A stretch of 64,000 nt of DNA, from assembly GCA_051294375.1 (NCBI GenBank), contig CM119264.1:14167323-14231322 (forward strand), read 5' to 3'. This stretch comes from Paraspadella gotoi (lineage: Eukaryota; Chaetognatha). Below the pieces are notes generated by a model. That model was not told the origin of the DNA. It worked only from the letters and a program-made list of their open reading frames with translations, and made no database searches. This document shows positions 52,416 through 63,866 of the stretch, in pieces. Position numbers and translations under genes: made by a program. Numbering within the stretch: position 1 is the first letter of the stretch; each line of letters opens with the position of its first letter.

Positions 52416-52863
52416 CGACAACAACGACAGAGACTGCAAAGACGAAGACGACATTTTTCCCCTTTGAAGCCAAAATACATTTTTAATGGTATGGGGAGGA
52501 AAGGGAGGTATAAATCGACCAAGCAAGTTTCACGTACTGGATTTTTGCCCTTTAATGTGATTAGGTTTTATTTAAATATCGGATGTGGATTAAGCATCGA
52601 TATGTTTTAAGTCTTAAGGATAAGATTGAGATTAAGGTTATCGGTTTGGTTTAGTCTCATACTAGATGGAAAATTCCGAGGATAAAAGGGTAAGACACCC
52701 AACCTTGCGAGACAGAGAAGATCGTAAAGGGTTGCGAAACGTGTGCAATAGAGTGGAGCACTGGGAAACATAAATTTTATTTGAGTGAACTAACAAGGAT
52801 ATTGAGACGTGAGATAGTATGATTAAGGCGTATAAAAAATATTTTGCTTATATTGTTTGGGAA

Positions 52864-53310
52864 CAGTATTATTTATTACAATATATTTATAGTAATATCC
52901 TTACAAAATAATAACTTTTCAAAATATTTTTTTTTACATTTTTATTAAAGATTCTGATTCTTCATAAAAAGTTAGATCAAATATACAAAATATGTTATTA
53001 AAAATTTCAATATCTTCAGCATCAAAAATAGAAAAAAGGTCAAATTTTTAAAATTTTTCATGCTCTGTAATAGAAACAATTATATGAAGAAACTTTTTAG
53101 TCATTTTTGACAGCTTTAACCTAAATAATATATATAAAAATATATATATAAATAAATATATATATAAATATCATAATCATATTTTACAAAAGTTTTTCTG
53201 TTTATTTAAGCAAATCCGAAACTGTTCTAAAAATAAAAAAAAAATATGATTTTAAAATTTTATGATTTTATAAGGATGTTACTATAAAGAAAATTCAATC
53301 TATGATACTG
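52864..53310. mobile_element. AT-rich MITE, copy 2
   Basis: The core has inverted ends starting CAGTAT, each followed about 20 bases later by TTTATAGTAA(T/C)ATCC. Similarity to copy 3 continues rightward to about 53414, ending in TTTTCATCACTCCAC, and a related TGGAGCACTGGGAAA lies inverted near 52757. The full element may therefore be about 660 bp. No coding potential. Confidence 0.6.
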
Positions 53311-53689
53311 TTATGCCAATTTTTTTTGAAAAACAGCTTAATTATTTTTTATAACATATACAAAGGAAGCAAAAAACCATAGTTCCATCGCTCAATCTTT
53401 TCATCACTCCACCCTAGTGTGCAAGCCATTAGTTGAGTCGCGGGGAGAGATTTTGGGAGTCTTTTGAGCAGGCGGAAGATACAGGGTAAGTCTACTATAT
53501 ATTATGTGGTAGGGCTAGCTTTCGGGATGCGGGAAGAGACAGGTTGAGTCTTATGAACGAGGGGAAGCGACAGGGTAAGACGACGCGTGTCTTTTCTCCG
53601 TTTCCGCCTCCGAGGCGATTCGCAATCGGTTTTAGTGCCATTCGCGCCTCATAAAACGTTGGCTCCCTCTCTCGCCGTTTTCGGTCGAC

Positions 53690-54155
53690 GTCGTCGTCGT
53701 CGTCATCGTCGTCTTTTTCCCCATCGACTTTTTCGTCACCGCGGGCGATGTTTTCGTCACCGACCTTTTTTCGTCACGGTCGTCCTCGTCTTCGTCGTTT
53801 TCGTCGTCTTCGTCGTTTTCATCGTTTTCGTCGTTTTTGTCGTCTTTGTCGTCTTCGTTGTTTTCGTCGTCTTCGTCGTTTTCATCGTTTTCGTGTTTTC
53901 GCGTCTTCGCGTCTTCATCTTTTTTGTCAGTTTTCGTCGTCTTCGTCGTCTTTGTCGTCTTCATCTTTTTCGTCGTCTTCGTCGTCATCGTCGTTTTCGT
54001 CGTCTCTTTTTTTCTTCATTTCTGACGTCATCAGTGTCTATCGGGGTCACAGTGATCGTCGTTATATTCGTCGTCGTCTTTGATTAATTTCAATTCTCGA
54101 TCTCATCGTCGCCGTCCTCTTCACGAACGTCGTCGTCGTCGTCCTCGTCGTCGTC
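53690..54155. repeat. TTCGTCGTC-type degenerate minisatellite
   Basis: Tandem variants of TTCGTCGTC/TTTGTCGTC. Overlapping frames of 166 codons (plus; VFVVFVV) and 118 codons (minus; TKTTKT then acidic) arise from the repeat alone and are not annotated as genes. Confidence 0.85.
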
Positions 54156-55151
54156 GAACCTGGAATTTCTTAGAAATGACTGGGCGGAACCGGAAAGAAA
54201 ACAACTCGAAACGAAGGAATGGAAAGGAAATTTAAAAGACTGAAAACGTCGGAAACCGAAAAAATGATTCAGAGTCGAAGTTTTTAGAGAGTCTAACCAC
54301 GCCCCCCTTCCCCTCGCCCCCCTTCCCCTCGCCCTCTTTCGAACCGCCGTAAATGTTTTTTATAAATGATCAGAGGCTGAGGAAAAGGAAAGGAGATGTG
54401 AGAGAGGATTTCGGCATAGGGGTAAAGAGGGTTGGGGAGATTGGGGGGAAACAATTTAGAGGGAGTGCGGGAGGGAAGGAAAGGGCTGTGGTTCGTTGTA
54501 GACTGTCTTGGAAAAAAAACCAAGACTTTAATAGTTGAGTAGTAGTTTTAAATTAGTACATTATCAATCAATCTTTTGTTCGGCTCGTCGAAGATTTTCG
54601 AGAGGCGCGGATGTTTGTTTGCGGTAGAGTTTCACTGGATAAAATATAAAGCCCAAGGGTGCATTTCGGCATACGAACACATTGGGCGGCGCGGGGTGGC
54701 GCAGTTTGGCGCGGTGTGGCATGGGTGTGGCGAGGTGGCCCCCTCATTCTCCGAACAATGGTCCATTTCCTCTTTCGTCGGCGGCGGCTCTGGGAATTGA
54801 TGGGGTAAACGGACAAGGCGACGCATGAGGCAGTTTGCGCGAGAGGCAGGTGATAATGTTCGATAATAACCTCGTCTCTGTGGACGCATATAAATATGGA
54901 ATAATTCCTAGTGCGCATATAAATAATATACAATCATAGCCCGTGCTCTCTTTATAAATATTAGAGAATTTTGTTCCGCTTATTATCAATGCGAAATGTG
55001 TCTGTACTGTTTTTCAGTTGGTTTGCTTCTGTGATCCGTTATTGATTATCATTTGCAGGTGGCCTCTCCGAGAGAAATTTTTTCGCAATTTGCGAATAAA
55101 TTTCAGTGCATTTTTAAACTTTCATATAGGTCGTTAACTTTAAATCGGTCT
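54156..55151. other. Non-coding DNA
   Basis: No supported gene. Two CCCCTTCCCCTCG repeats lie at about 54301-54330. Overlapping frames of 74-121 codons around 54568-54989 lack any recognised domain. Confidence 0.4.
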
Positions 55152-55174
55152 ATTCTGTACAGGGTTGTGGAGCT

Positions 55175-55350
55175 GGCCATTTTTTTCTCCAGCTCCAGCT
55201 CCAACTCCAGCTCGGCCAAAAATTTTTTCAGCTCCAGCTCCAACTCCGGCTCCATCCTAAAATTTATTTTCCAGCTCCGACTCCAGCTCCAGCTCCACTA
55301 AAAATTTTGAGACAGCTCCAGCTCCCGCTCCGGCTCCCAGCTCCGACCCT
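55175..55350. repeat. Left subterminal AGCTCC array of the hAT element
   Basis: Clusters of AGCTCC/AACTCC/GGCTCC hexamers separated by short spacers containing AAAATTT. Confidence 0.85.
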
Positions 55351-55778
55351 TTAAAGTTTAATGATTAATGTTGCTTATATTTAAATTAGACCTAATTTTA
55401 TTAATTTACTTATTTATAACTTATTTATTTGCTTATATTTAAATAAATAATAATTTAATTAATTCATGTATGAAATCATTTGATAATTCATTTATTAATA
55501 ATAATTATGTCTTTTTTAATATTTTTCGTATGAGAACACGATTTGTTACTTAAATGTAGACAAGGAGTATAAGAGAGTATACGAGAGTAAGAGATAAACA
55601 TTTACTCCCCACATAATTAATAGTTTTATTTACTTTATTTACTTTTATATAAAATAACATTTATCTAAAATTTTACTTTTACATTTTAAAATATTTTGAT
55701 TATTTATCAGGATTTTACAATCTAGTTTAAGGCTCAGTATTTCATGAGTTATGCTGCATTGAATTCTGTGTCATGTGA

Positions 55779-55800
55779 TCACCTTTTAAGGTGATCATGA
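55779..55800. other. Perfect 10-bp palindromic hairpin
   Basis: TGATCACCTT and its exact complement, separated by two T residues, inside the hAT element at the left edge of a more GC-rich stretch (about 55780-56160). Confidence 0.8.
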
Positions 55801-56827
55801 AAAGTAGGATACTTATGCACGCTTAAGGTCTTTACCTTAACTTACCTTACCAACTGACCCACCGACCCGACATAAAAGGCGGCTACAGTTAGAGGAAGGG
55901 TAAGGTCTCACTCCCAATGCCAAGGAACCAAGGACAAACTTTAGCCCGCCTTGTCTTAAGGCAAGAAGAGGGCAGCCGGCAGACATATCAGGTCAGATGA
56001 AGTACCCCAAGGCATTTTTCCAAAGAGGATCTTTGCCCGACCCTAATATGACGAGGTCCATAAAGTCTGGGAACTCAAGAATCCAAATGACCTATGACAT
56101 GCCAATGACCCAGTCACATCGTCACTGCTTTCCTTTGTCCAGAAGCGGGGGGCCAGCTCTTTCTTCTCTTATTTTTTTACTAACTCTCCTCTCTTTAATG
56201 TAGTTTATTGTTACTTTTACAATTTATTATTTAAAATGATAATGTTTGCAAACTTAAATTGTTAATATATATTAACTTATCTCAACAATCTTTCTTTCAA
56301 TATCCCTCACTTTTTAGTCTTTAAACCTCCCACTGTCTTTTTCTTATTTTTTTTTTGGAAACCTCGATCTCTCTCCCTCTTTCACGTTTCACACACCGCA
56401 AACCTTTTTACTTTGTCAAAAAATTTTCACAAATGATTTATTTAATTTTTTGCGCTAATGAAGACTACATCTAAAGTTTAAAAACTTTCCTTTTTCTCCT
56501 TTTTAAAATAAAATTGTTGCATAAACAAAACAAGATCGGTCCATCCAATGTTTTGCGCCGCAGTGACTTTCTTTTCATGTGTATTTTCATGTGATCACAT
56601 GATTTAGAAAATTATTTAAAAAAAAGTTTTAATGGTTGATCACTACTGTGCAAAGTTTTCATTACAAACAACCAGACATTACAAGAAATATACTGAGTTC
56701 GGGGTTCCAGCCTACACTATATGACAGTATGTGTCAACTGACTACACAAGTATGAAACAACATGCACAAGAAGCATTTAGTAATGACTTGCCAGTCTGCA
56801 GTATTACCCTAAAATAACTTTCTTAGC

Positions 56828-58204
56828 CTGTGTATTTATGGCATGCAATATATTTATAAGTATTGTCTTTATAAAATAAGAAATTTTCAAAATAAATTTT
56901 CTTTTAATTTTTTATTAATGTTTCAGAGTTTTTTGTAAAAAATTAGACCAAAAATAATAAACGTTATCATAAATTTTTTTTGTATTCAGTGTCAAAACTT
57001 TTTAACTCTCTGAAGTAGTAACTAGTAACTACAGTGTGTCCCAATGGTACTGTCGGTTAACTTTTACATATTGTGCGGAACTTTGTTATTCAATTTTATT
57101 TCTGAGATTAACAATGTCAAAGATAAGTTCTTACCATTATATATACTATATTTCGAATTAAAATTTTTATGAAATTTTCTTTGAAGAACATTCAATTTAA
57201 ATGAGTAATCATTTCTCACTTTTTTAATTTTTTAGCTAACTTTTTTTACTTTAAATAAATTTTATTAAAAAAAATTATGTAAAAAATATTTTGAATAGAT
57301 ATAAATTATTTAAATTTTAATTTGTATAAAATAAGTTGCATTAATAAAAAGAAATAAACAAATATTAAAAACAATATAAAAATTTATCAAAATATTCTAA
57401 TTAATTTGATAAATTTTTTTATTTGAAGTTGTGAACGATTGAATCATAAAGCAGAACAAAATGATTGCTATTTATTCAATAAATTATTAATAAATCATTA
57501 AAAAAGTAATATGAACAAGGTAAGTAAATAATTTTAAAAATTAATGATTATTGCATTAAAAGCTCTGGAGCTAAAAATTATAAAGTTGTTTTTTACTGTC
57601 CTGCATCTAAAGAAAGATTTAAAACATTATTTAATCAATATATAAAAAATATTTTTGATAAATAATAAAAAATATATAAAATTTGGGGTATTCCTATAAA
57701 ATGGTCCATAATAAGCCAATGGATTTGCTCACGCACTTTTGGCATACAGCTGGTTGCCTGTGATACCCATTGGGATGGGGCATTCTCAGCTGTTGCTTTG
57801 GGGGCTTCCGACCCTCAGTGACGCCTCCAGGTCACTGGTGCGGTTACCCAAGGACGGTCTCGCTTTGCCAACGCAGAGGGAAGTCGTTAGTACTGGTGAT
57901 TGGAACTCTACGCCTGGGATGGCTGAACGATGATGGACGTGAGGCGATGGAATATACCGCCACAATACAACATATTTTATAAAAGTTTTTTTTAAAATTT
58001 TTTCTGACAAATCCGAAATTTTTAAAAAAATCAATTTTAAATTTTATGAAATTTATAAGGATATTACTATAAAAGAAAATACAATTTGATATACTGTTAT
58101 GCTAAAGATTTTTTTAAAAAATGCATGATTTTTTAAATTACATAAAAAAAAGCAACAAAAATATTGTTAAACATCGCTTAATCTTTTCATCACTCCACAC
58201 TACT
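56828..58204. mobile_element. AT-rich MITE, copy 3, interrupted and nested in the hAT element
   Basis: The left part (about 56828-57015) matches the left of copy 2 and the right part (about 57962-58204) matches its right. About 950 bases of unrelated DNA lie between. That insert ends with a GC-rich module (about 57740-57955) of unknown type. Confidence 0.55.
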
Positions 58205-58284
58205 ATACATGATCCAAAAACATTAAGTTTCACTGTGACACTATAAAATAATCAGTTTCTAGCAGCATATAAAATGACGTAATG

Positions 58285-58485
58285 ACATTAACGATGTCCG
58301 TGACCTTATAAAATATTTCAAAGACATACAGCACAGAGAATGACGGTATAATGATATTGACACTATAAATTAATAAAAATTATCGCAATAATGATGACCG
58401 TGACCCATAAAAAATGTTATTGCTATGCTATACTATAATGATATATAGCACAAAAAAGAGTTATTGACTTGATGTTGACCGTGAT
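58285..58485. repeat. Degenerate tandem units with GATGACCGTGACC
   Basis: Variants of GATG(T/A)CCGTGACC recur at about 58291, 58392 and 58470 at 80-100 base spacing, within AT-rich sequence of the hAT interior. Confidence 0.5.
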
Positions 58486-59291
58486 TGCAACAAAAATAAA
58501 CCAAACCAAACATAATAAGTACTGAAAAAGACATACTAACATACTAACATAAAATGACATATGAATCTAAAGGACAAATGATTAAAAAATGATAAGTATG
58601 ACTTTGGTAAATTGACTAAACGTAAAAAAGACGTAAAAACCAATCACCAATGACCAATAACCATGACATAAATTTGACGTAAAGTTTAATAAACTGAAAG
58701 TGTCTTGAATTTAAAGTAAACTAAAAGTGAAGCGAATATATTATAAATAAACTAAAAGGTGTAATAAATAAGTGGCATAAATAAGTAATATAATTTAGAT
58801 AAATAACCTAAAATTATGCACTTGTCTTTAAAATACGTTAATGTTAAATGTATAGGTTAGAGTTATAAGGTGTAAGGTTAGGATTAGTGCCTAAGTTATA
58901 TAATAAATAATAATAAACGAAAGTAATAACAATTTTGAAAATAATGTTATGTTACACTTAAAGACTTTTCTTATTTAAGTTTACGAATTTGTTAACTAAG
59001 CTTATATTTGTCACCAAATTTAAATCTACATTATTATTTTACGTATACTTATTTAATATAATTGTAAATGTGTCACTATGAAGCAATTAAAAGGCTTAAT
59101 TTTAAAGGAAAAAATATTTTTACCAAGTCACGGCTTAACATTTAGATTATGCAAATTATAATTTGGATTTGATTTCAAAATCTATAACTGAACAACAAGA
59201 GACAACGTTTTAATAATAAGCTTTTTTTCTTCTGAAAAAATTAAAATATTATTTTTCATTTTTATAAATTTTATTATTTCCAAAAATTTTC

Positions 59292-59482
59292 TTGGAGCTG
59301 GAGTTGGACCTTTTTTTTGCCCGCTCCGACTCCAGCTCCAGCTCCGGCCAAGATAAAATCTCAGCTCCAGCTCCAGCTCCCGCCTCCGGTAAGAAAATAA
59401 ATTCAGCTCCAGCTCCAGCTCCAGCTCCGGCCAAATATGCCAGCTCCGGCAGCTCCGACTCCAGCTCCAGCTCCACATCCTG
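59292..59482. repeat. Right subterminal AGCTCC array of the hAT element
   Basis: Same hexamer as at the left end. It translates as Pro/Ala or Glu/Leu repeats in short frames that are not genes. Confidence 0.85.
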
Positions 59483-59631
59483 ATTCTGTACAAACAAAAA
59501 AGTATTAAATCAAACAATTATTTTACTGTAAAAATGGCTGCCCCAAAGATTTTTTCATCTTTATTTTCTTCGTTTTAATGTGTCAACGCCAGTATCGTCA
59601 TCGAGCGGAGAGAGATCACCTTTTAAACACA

Positions 59632-59698
59632 CACACTCTCTCTCTCACTCTCTCACTCTCTCCACTCTCTCACTCTCCTCACTCTCTCACTCTCTCTT
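59632..59698. repeat. (CTCTCTCA)n-type microsatellite
   Basis: CT tract with regular CACT interruptions. Confidence 0.9.
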
Positions 59699-60184
59699 CT
59701 TACTTCGGTCAAACTCATTAACGATGTTTGATTAGAGCTTAGATGATTATTTCTTTGGTTGATTTCTCTAAATTCTTTTCAATGTTCAAATTATTTAAAT
59801 ATATGATCTCATTCTGGTTTTAAATATTTCTATTTATTTTATATTTATATTTATATATTTCCATTTTATTACGTGTCAGCTAAAATTAGATTTGATAGGT
59901 ACATTCAAAAATAATGTACGTACTTTCTCTTCGGACGGAGATTTGTTTTTATTTGATTAATATCCGTGTAAAAGCTGAACTCCAAAGTGAAGCCAAGAAT
60001 CTTGGCAAGATTCAGAAAACTGAATCGAATAATACTTCGATGCAATGGCTTTTGTTTATGAATCGTGTTCAATAAAAATCTCCAGATCGTCGTTGGCCTC
60101 TGGCTAGATTTGCTTGCGAGATTTGCTTCGCTTGTATTCACGCTTTTTTTTAACTCATTGGTAGAAAGGAGGTGAGTTTTCAAA
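59699..60184. other. Non-coding DNA
   Basis: No supported gene. AT-rich DNA between two simple-sequence tracts. Confidence 0.4.
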
Positions 60185-60196
60185 GCAGAGAGAGCA

Positions 60197-60285
<89 letters not shown>
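60185..60285. repeat. (GA)n microsatellite, about 100 bp
   Basis: GA tract, interrupted near its left end. Confidence 0.96.
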
Positions 60286-60288
<3 letters not shown>

Positions 60289-61870
60289 ACTAAAAAGTCT
60301 ACGCAAGAAAAACAAAAAGGTAAGAAATAAAAAATGAAAAAGTGAAAAGGTGAACTGGCGAAGCAGACGAAAAGATTTTGATAAAAATATGTCGACTCAA
60401 AAAATTTCGAGGACAGAGAAGAAGAAGAAAAATAAGAGAGGGAGTTAGAAGCGAGAGACATGATAAAAGAATCTAGTCGGCCTTTCCAGAATGCCAAAAG
60501 GAAAGATAAGTTTAATATTATCTCGAGTCTATCGTTGTAAGAAGAATTAATGTCCTTTATAGTAAGAGGAATTATTGTCATTACCTTTTGGTATAACGAT
60601 GATGTCGAGAGATATACGTAAAATAAGGCGAACTGTACATAGATGATGAGAAATAACTTCAATTCATTTCCATCTCGACACTAAAACACAAGAACGTCTC
60701 AGACTTTATCTTTCACAACTCCATTTTCGAGGTAAAGAATCTCACAAACTCGCATCGAGAATCCGGTGAACTCTCTCGCTCGTAAAGGGCGGATCCCGTG
60801 AACTCTCAGAGTGAAGCCGTGACGTCAGCGAAGGGAAAAAATATTCACAATAAAAGACTCGAAACGGTGAATCGGAATTCCCGTGATTGGCACATTCGCT
60901 CGACGGGAAGAAGGCAGGAAAGAGGGCAAGCGAGTCCGAATCGGGGTTATCCGCCCAATCTGGCAGAGGGCAGAGGAGAAAATGAAGAGGAGAGAGCCGA
61001 TAAGGAGGCCGGCAACTGACTTAAAAAACCGGGAAACTGACAAAATAAAAAGGTGGCAACTGACGTACGTGGATCCGGCGACTGAGAGAAAAGACCATCG
61101 CTTTAAAAAAACACAAGCCGACTGATAAATGAAATGGAATAAATAGCTGGTACTTAAAAAAAACTTAACCCTTTGAGTGTTAATAGTTTGTCATTATTTT
61201 CAGTCATAGTCTGAATTAGAAGGCATAAGTGAAATTAGGTTCCGCTTCGAGGTATATAGCGAAGGGGAATTGATGGAGGAAAGGCCGACGAATACGCAGG
61301 TCAAGAATCTTTTTCCCTTCGAGCGGAAAATCAGTGAATTAGAGGAAGAGAAGAAGGAAGAGAGAAAGAAAGAGAAAAAGATATCACGAGGGCCGAAAGG
61401 AAAAAAGGATCAGGGTGAGGTCAAACAACTTACTCCAGTCCCGTTCCCGTCAAGTTATAGAAAATAGAACAGGCGGTTTTAACAGCGAGAATGAGAATGA
61501 AAAGATTCTGGATCTATTAGAGTAAAGGCGAGTACGTTTACTTATATTAGCAACAACAACAACAAAACAAAATCGGGAACTGGAGATAACTGTAAAAAAA
61601 TTAAGAAGGCGGATTCTAAAAAATTGTCAGTTTTGAATTTGAAAACGTTAAAAACTTCGCTTTTTCGCTTTTCAGATTTTTATTTCATTTTTATATTTGT
61701 TTTTTTCGATTTGAATTTTTGGCGGCAAAAGCTTCGTTCATGACGCGATGAGTCGCAGAAGGAAACAAAAGGAAAACAATGAAGGAAGAGCAGATAAAAG
61801 GAAGGAAATAGGAGAATTTAAGGTAAATATGAAAAGAGAGATAATAATAAAGAAAGAAAGGAGAGAGAGC

Positions 61871-61877
<7 letters not shown>
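60286..61877. other. Purine-rich non-coding DNA with short open frames
   Basis: Overlapping plus-strand frames at 60798-61019 (73 codons) and 60883-61125 (80 codons), and one at 61270-61467 (65 codons), are Arg/Glu/Lys-rich. Mixed composition in the first makes it the least repeat-like, but no domain or splice structure is visible. Confidence 0.3.

Positions 61878-61950
<73 letters not shown>
61878..61950. repeat. (GA)n microsatellite
   Basis: Pure GA tract of about 36 units. Confidence 0.96.
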
Positions 61951-61955
<5 letters not shown>

Positions 61956-62969
61956 TGCAAAAACCTGGTCCATCTATCCGAAATCTGGTCGCAAACTCAA
62001 ACCTAAAGGAGAAACAAAAGCAGAGAAATCAAAGCGGAATCGCAAAGAGGAGATGGAAGAAGAAAAGTGGGGGTTAAGAAGAAGAAAGATTGGAGTGTTT
62101 GAGTTGAGATAGGTAACGGGGAGTAAATAGAGAGGTCGGCGGGAAACAAGGGATGAAGAAAAGGGCAAGAAAGAAAGAATGTTGATGAAGATATTCGTGT
62201 GTTAAAGAGAAAAAGATTTGAAACGAGTGTGAAGGTGTTTTCTCCTTACACGCCGCCGCGGAGTCGCGCGTTCTAAGACGTTGGCCCGTTCCTTGTAGAG
62301 TGAGAAGGATCTTTTTCGGACATGAATCCTTGAATCTTTGCTCAATATCGAGTCGAATTCTGATGAATATTAAGTTATTAAAAGTCCCTTGAAAGTCTAA
62401 TCAGAACGGATACACGATTTTAATTGAGTCCAACGTAAAACTAAAAACGTTGTTTCTCTCTTTGTGTAAAATTTTGAGGTGACCGAACAAAGATATCGAC
62501 GCGACAGGTCAAATAACGACTCAGAAGAGACCAAAAACGGAACGAGAGCGAGAGAGAGAAAAAGAGGTTAAAATGTAGAGGCGTGGCATAAATATTTCAC
62601 AACGGGGAAAACAGTCCAAATGAGTTTTGAGAATTGGCATCAAGAATTGGAAATTAAAAAAAAATCGGAAAAAAATCAATGAGATTAGATAAGAGTCATT
62701 CCTCACCGAATGTGCGGCGGGAAAGGTAGGGAGAGGGGAGATTCAATTTCCCTTTTAGGATGAAAAAATCGGGAGGGAAGGTCGTAGACGAGAAGGACGT
62801 CGACGGTGGCGGGGGCGGCGGGCGGGGCGGCGGGCCCGGCGGGTCTCGATCGTAAAAAATAATTCCTTTCTCTTGATTTTATTTAAAAAAGAAAAAAAAA
62901 ATAATCCCATAAAAGGTGCGGTAATAATCGATTTGGGACACCGGAGAGGGACGGCAACAAAGATTGAGA
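61951..62969. other. Non-coding DNA
   Basis: No gene seen. Ends with a G-rich cluster at about 62800-62845. Confidence 0.4.
62811..62834 (+). other. G-quadruplex motif
   Basis: Four G runs (5, 3, 4 and 3) separated by loops CGGC, C and CGGC, meeting the usual G3+N1-7 pattern on the plus strand. Confidence 0.8.
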
Positions 62970-62991
62970 GGTGAGAGAGAGAGAGGAAGAG

Positions 62992-63032
<41 letters not shown>

Positions 63033-63160
63033 AGAGGGTGGTAAAAGGTAAAAAAAAAACATGGATTGAGATTGAGAGGGAGAGAGAGCAAAGGAAGGAG
63101 AGGAGTAGAGAGGAGAGAAGAGAGAGAGGAGAGAGAGAGGAGAGAGAGAGAGAGAGAGAA
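62970..63160. repeat. Interrupted (GA)n tracts
   Basis: Two GA-rich stretches (about 62970-63030 and 63078-63160) in a purine-rich region that runs to about 63480. Confidence 0.9.
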
Positions 63161-63556
63161 TGGAAAGGGTGTCAAAAGAAAGAAAACATGGGATATGAGT
63201 TGGAGGGGAACGCATGAAGAAAAGAAGAGTCGAAGAGAGAGAGAGAGGAGAGAAAAAGAAATGAAAATCAAAAAACTGCTTGGAGGCATTAAGATGAAAG
63301 AAAGAGTTGAGGAAGAAGGTCAACGGTAGGGAAAAGAAAAAAAAAAGAAAGAAAAAGGAAAGAAATAAAAAAAAATAAAGAGAAACAGAAAAGAAAAGAA
63401 AAAGAAAAGAAAGAGAACAGAAAAGAAAAGGAAAAAGAAATAAAAAGAGAGTAGAAAAAAAAAGAGAAAAAAAGCGGAGAAGCGATAAAAGTGAATTACA
63501 AAGCCGAGCGGAAGGCCGAAAGCAAAGACGAAGAAATTAAGAAACACGGAGGCGGC

Positions 63557-63576
63557 GGGGGGGGGGGGGGGGGGGG
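63557..63576. repeat. G20 homopolymer
   Basis: Uninterrupted run of twenty G. The overlapping Gly-rich frame is not a gene. Confidence 0.95.
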
Positions 63577-63841
63577 AGAAGGCGGGCGGACGGACGCGGA
63601 AGTCGGAAGTTTTGACGCACTGACGCAACGAGGTGGCGGAAAAAAAAATAGAGAAAAAGTTTGCGATATTGAAAAATAAATGTTACAATTAAAAGAGAAC
63701 ATTAGAGTATGAACCGGAATTTGAAGGAACATATCGAGGATACAATTTTGTTGGTGCCATTTCGATTTTATTTTAAACAAAGATTTCGATAGAAACTATT
63801 TTTGTTCCTCAATTGTTTTTCGCTTTGTTTGAAACAATAAC

Positions 63842-63866
63842 AAAAAAAAAAAAAAAAAAAAAAAAA
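63842..63866. repeat. A25 homopolymer
   Basis: Uninterrupted run of 25 A, possibly the tail of a retroposed sequence, but no adjacent element was recognised. The remaining 134 bases of the window show nothing else. Confidence 0.9.

Larger units (their letters stand above)
55160..59482. mobile_element. hAT-type DNA transposon, non-autonomous or decayed
   Basis: An exact 8-bp duplication, ATTCTGTA, flanks the element (55152-55159 and 59483-59490). The ends are inverted repeats: CAGGGTTGTGGAGCTGG at the left and CAGGATGTGGAGCTGG read inward from the right. CAGGG-type termini and 8-bp duplications define the hAT superfamily, and GGAGCTGG-rich ends are common in its invertebrate members. Arrays of AGCTCC hexamers fill about 180 bases inside each end, probably transposase-binding sites. 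The 4323-bp interior is AT-rich and has no frame above 82 codons, so no intact transposase. It carries a nested MITE copy and a GC-rich module. Confidence 0.88.

Noticed and set aside
53587-54087. 166-codon hydrophobic frame that could pass for a membrane protein
   Set aside because: Val/Phe pattern is a direct translation of the TTCGTCGTC minisatellite.
59249-59497. Glu/Leu and Ala/Gly repeat frames resembling low-complexity proteins
   Set aside because: Translation of the AGCTCC array at the end of the hAT element.
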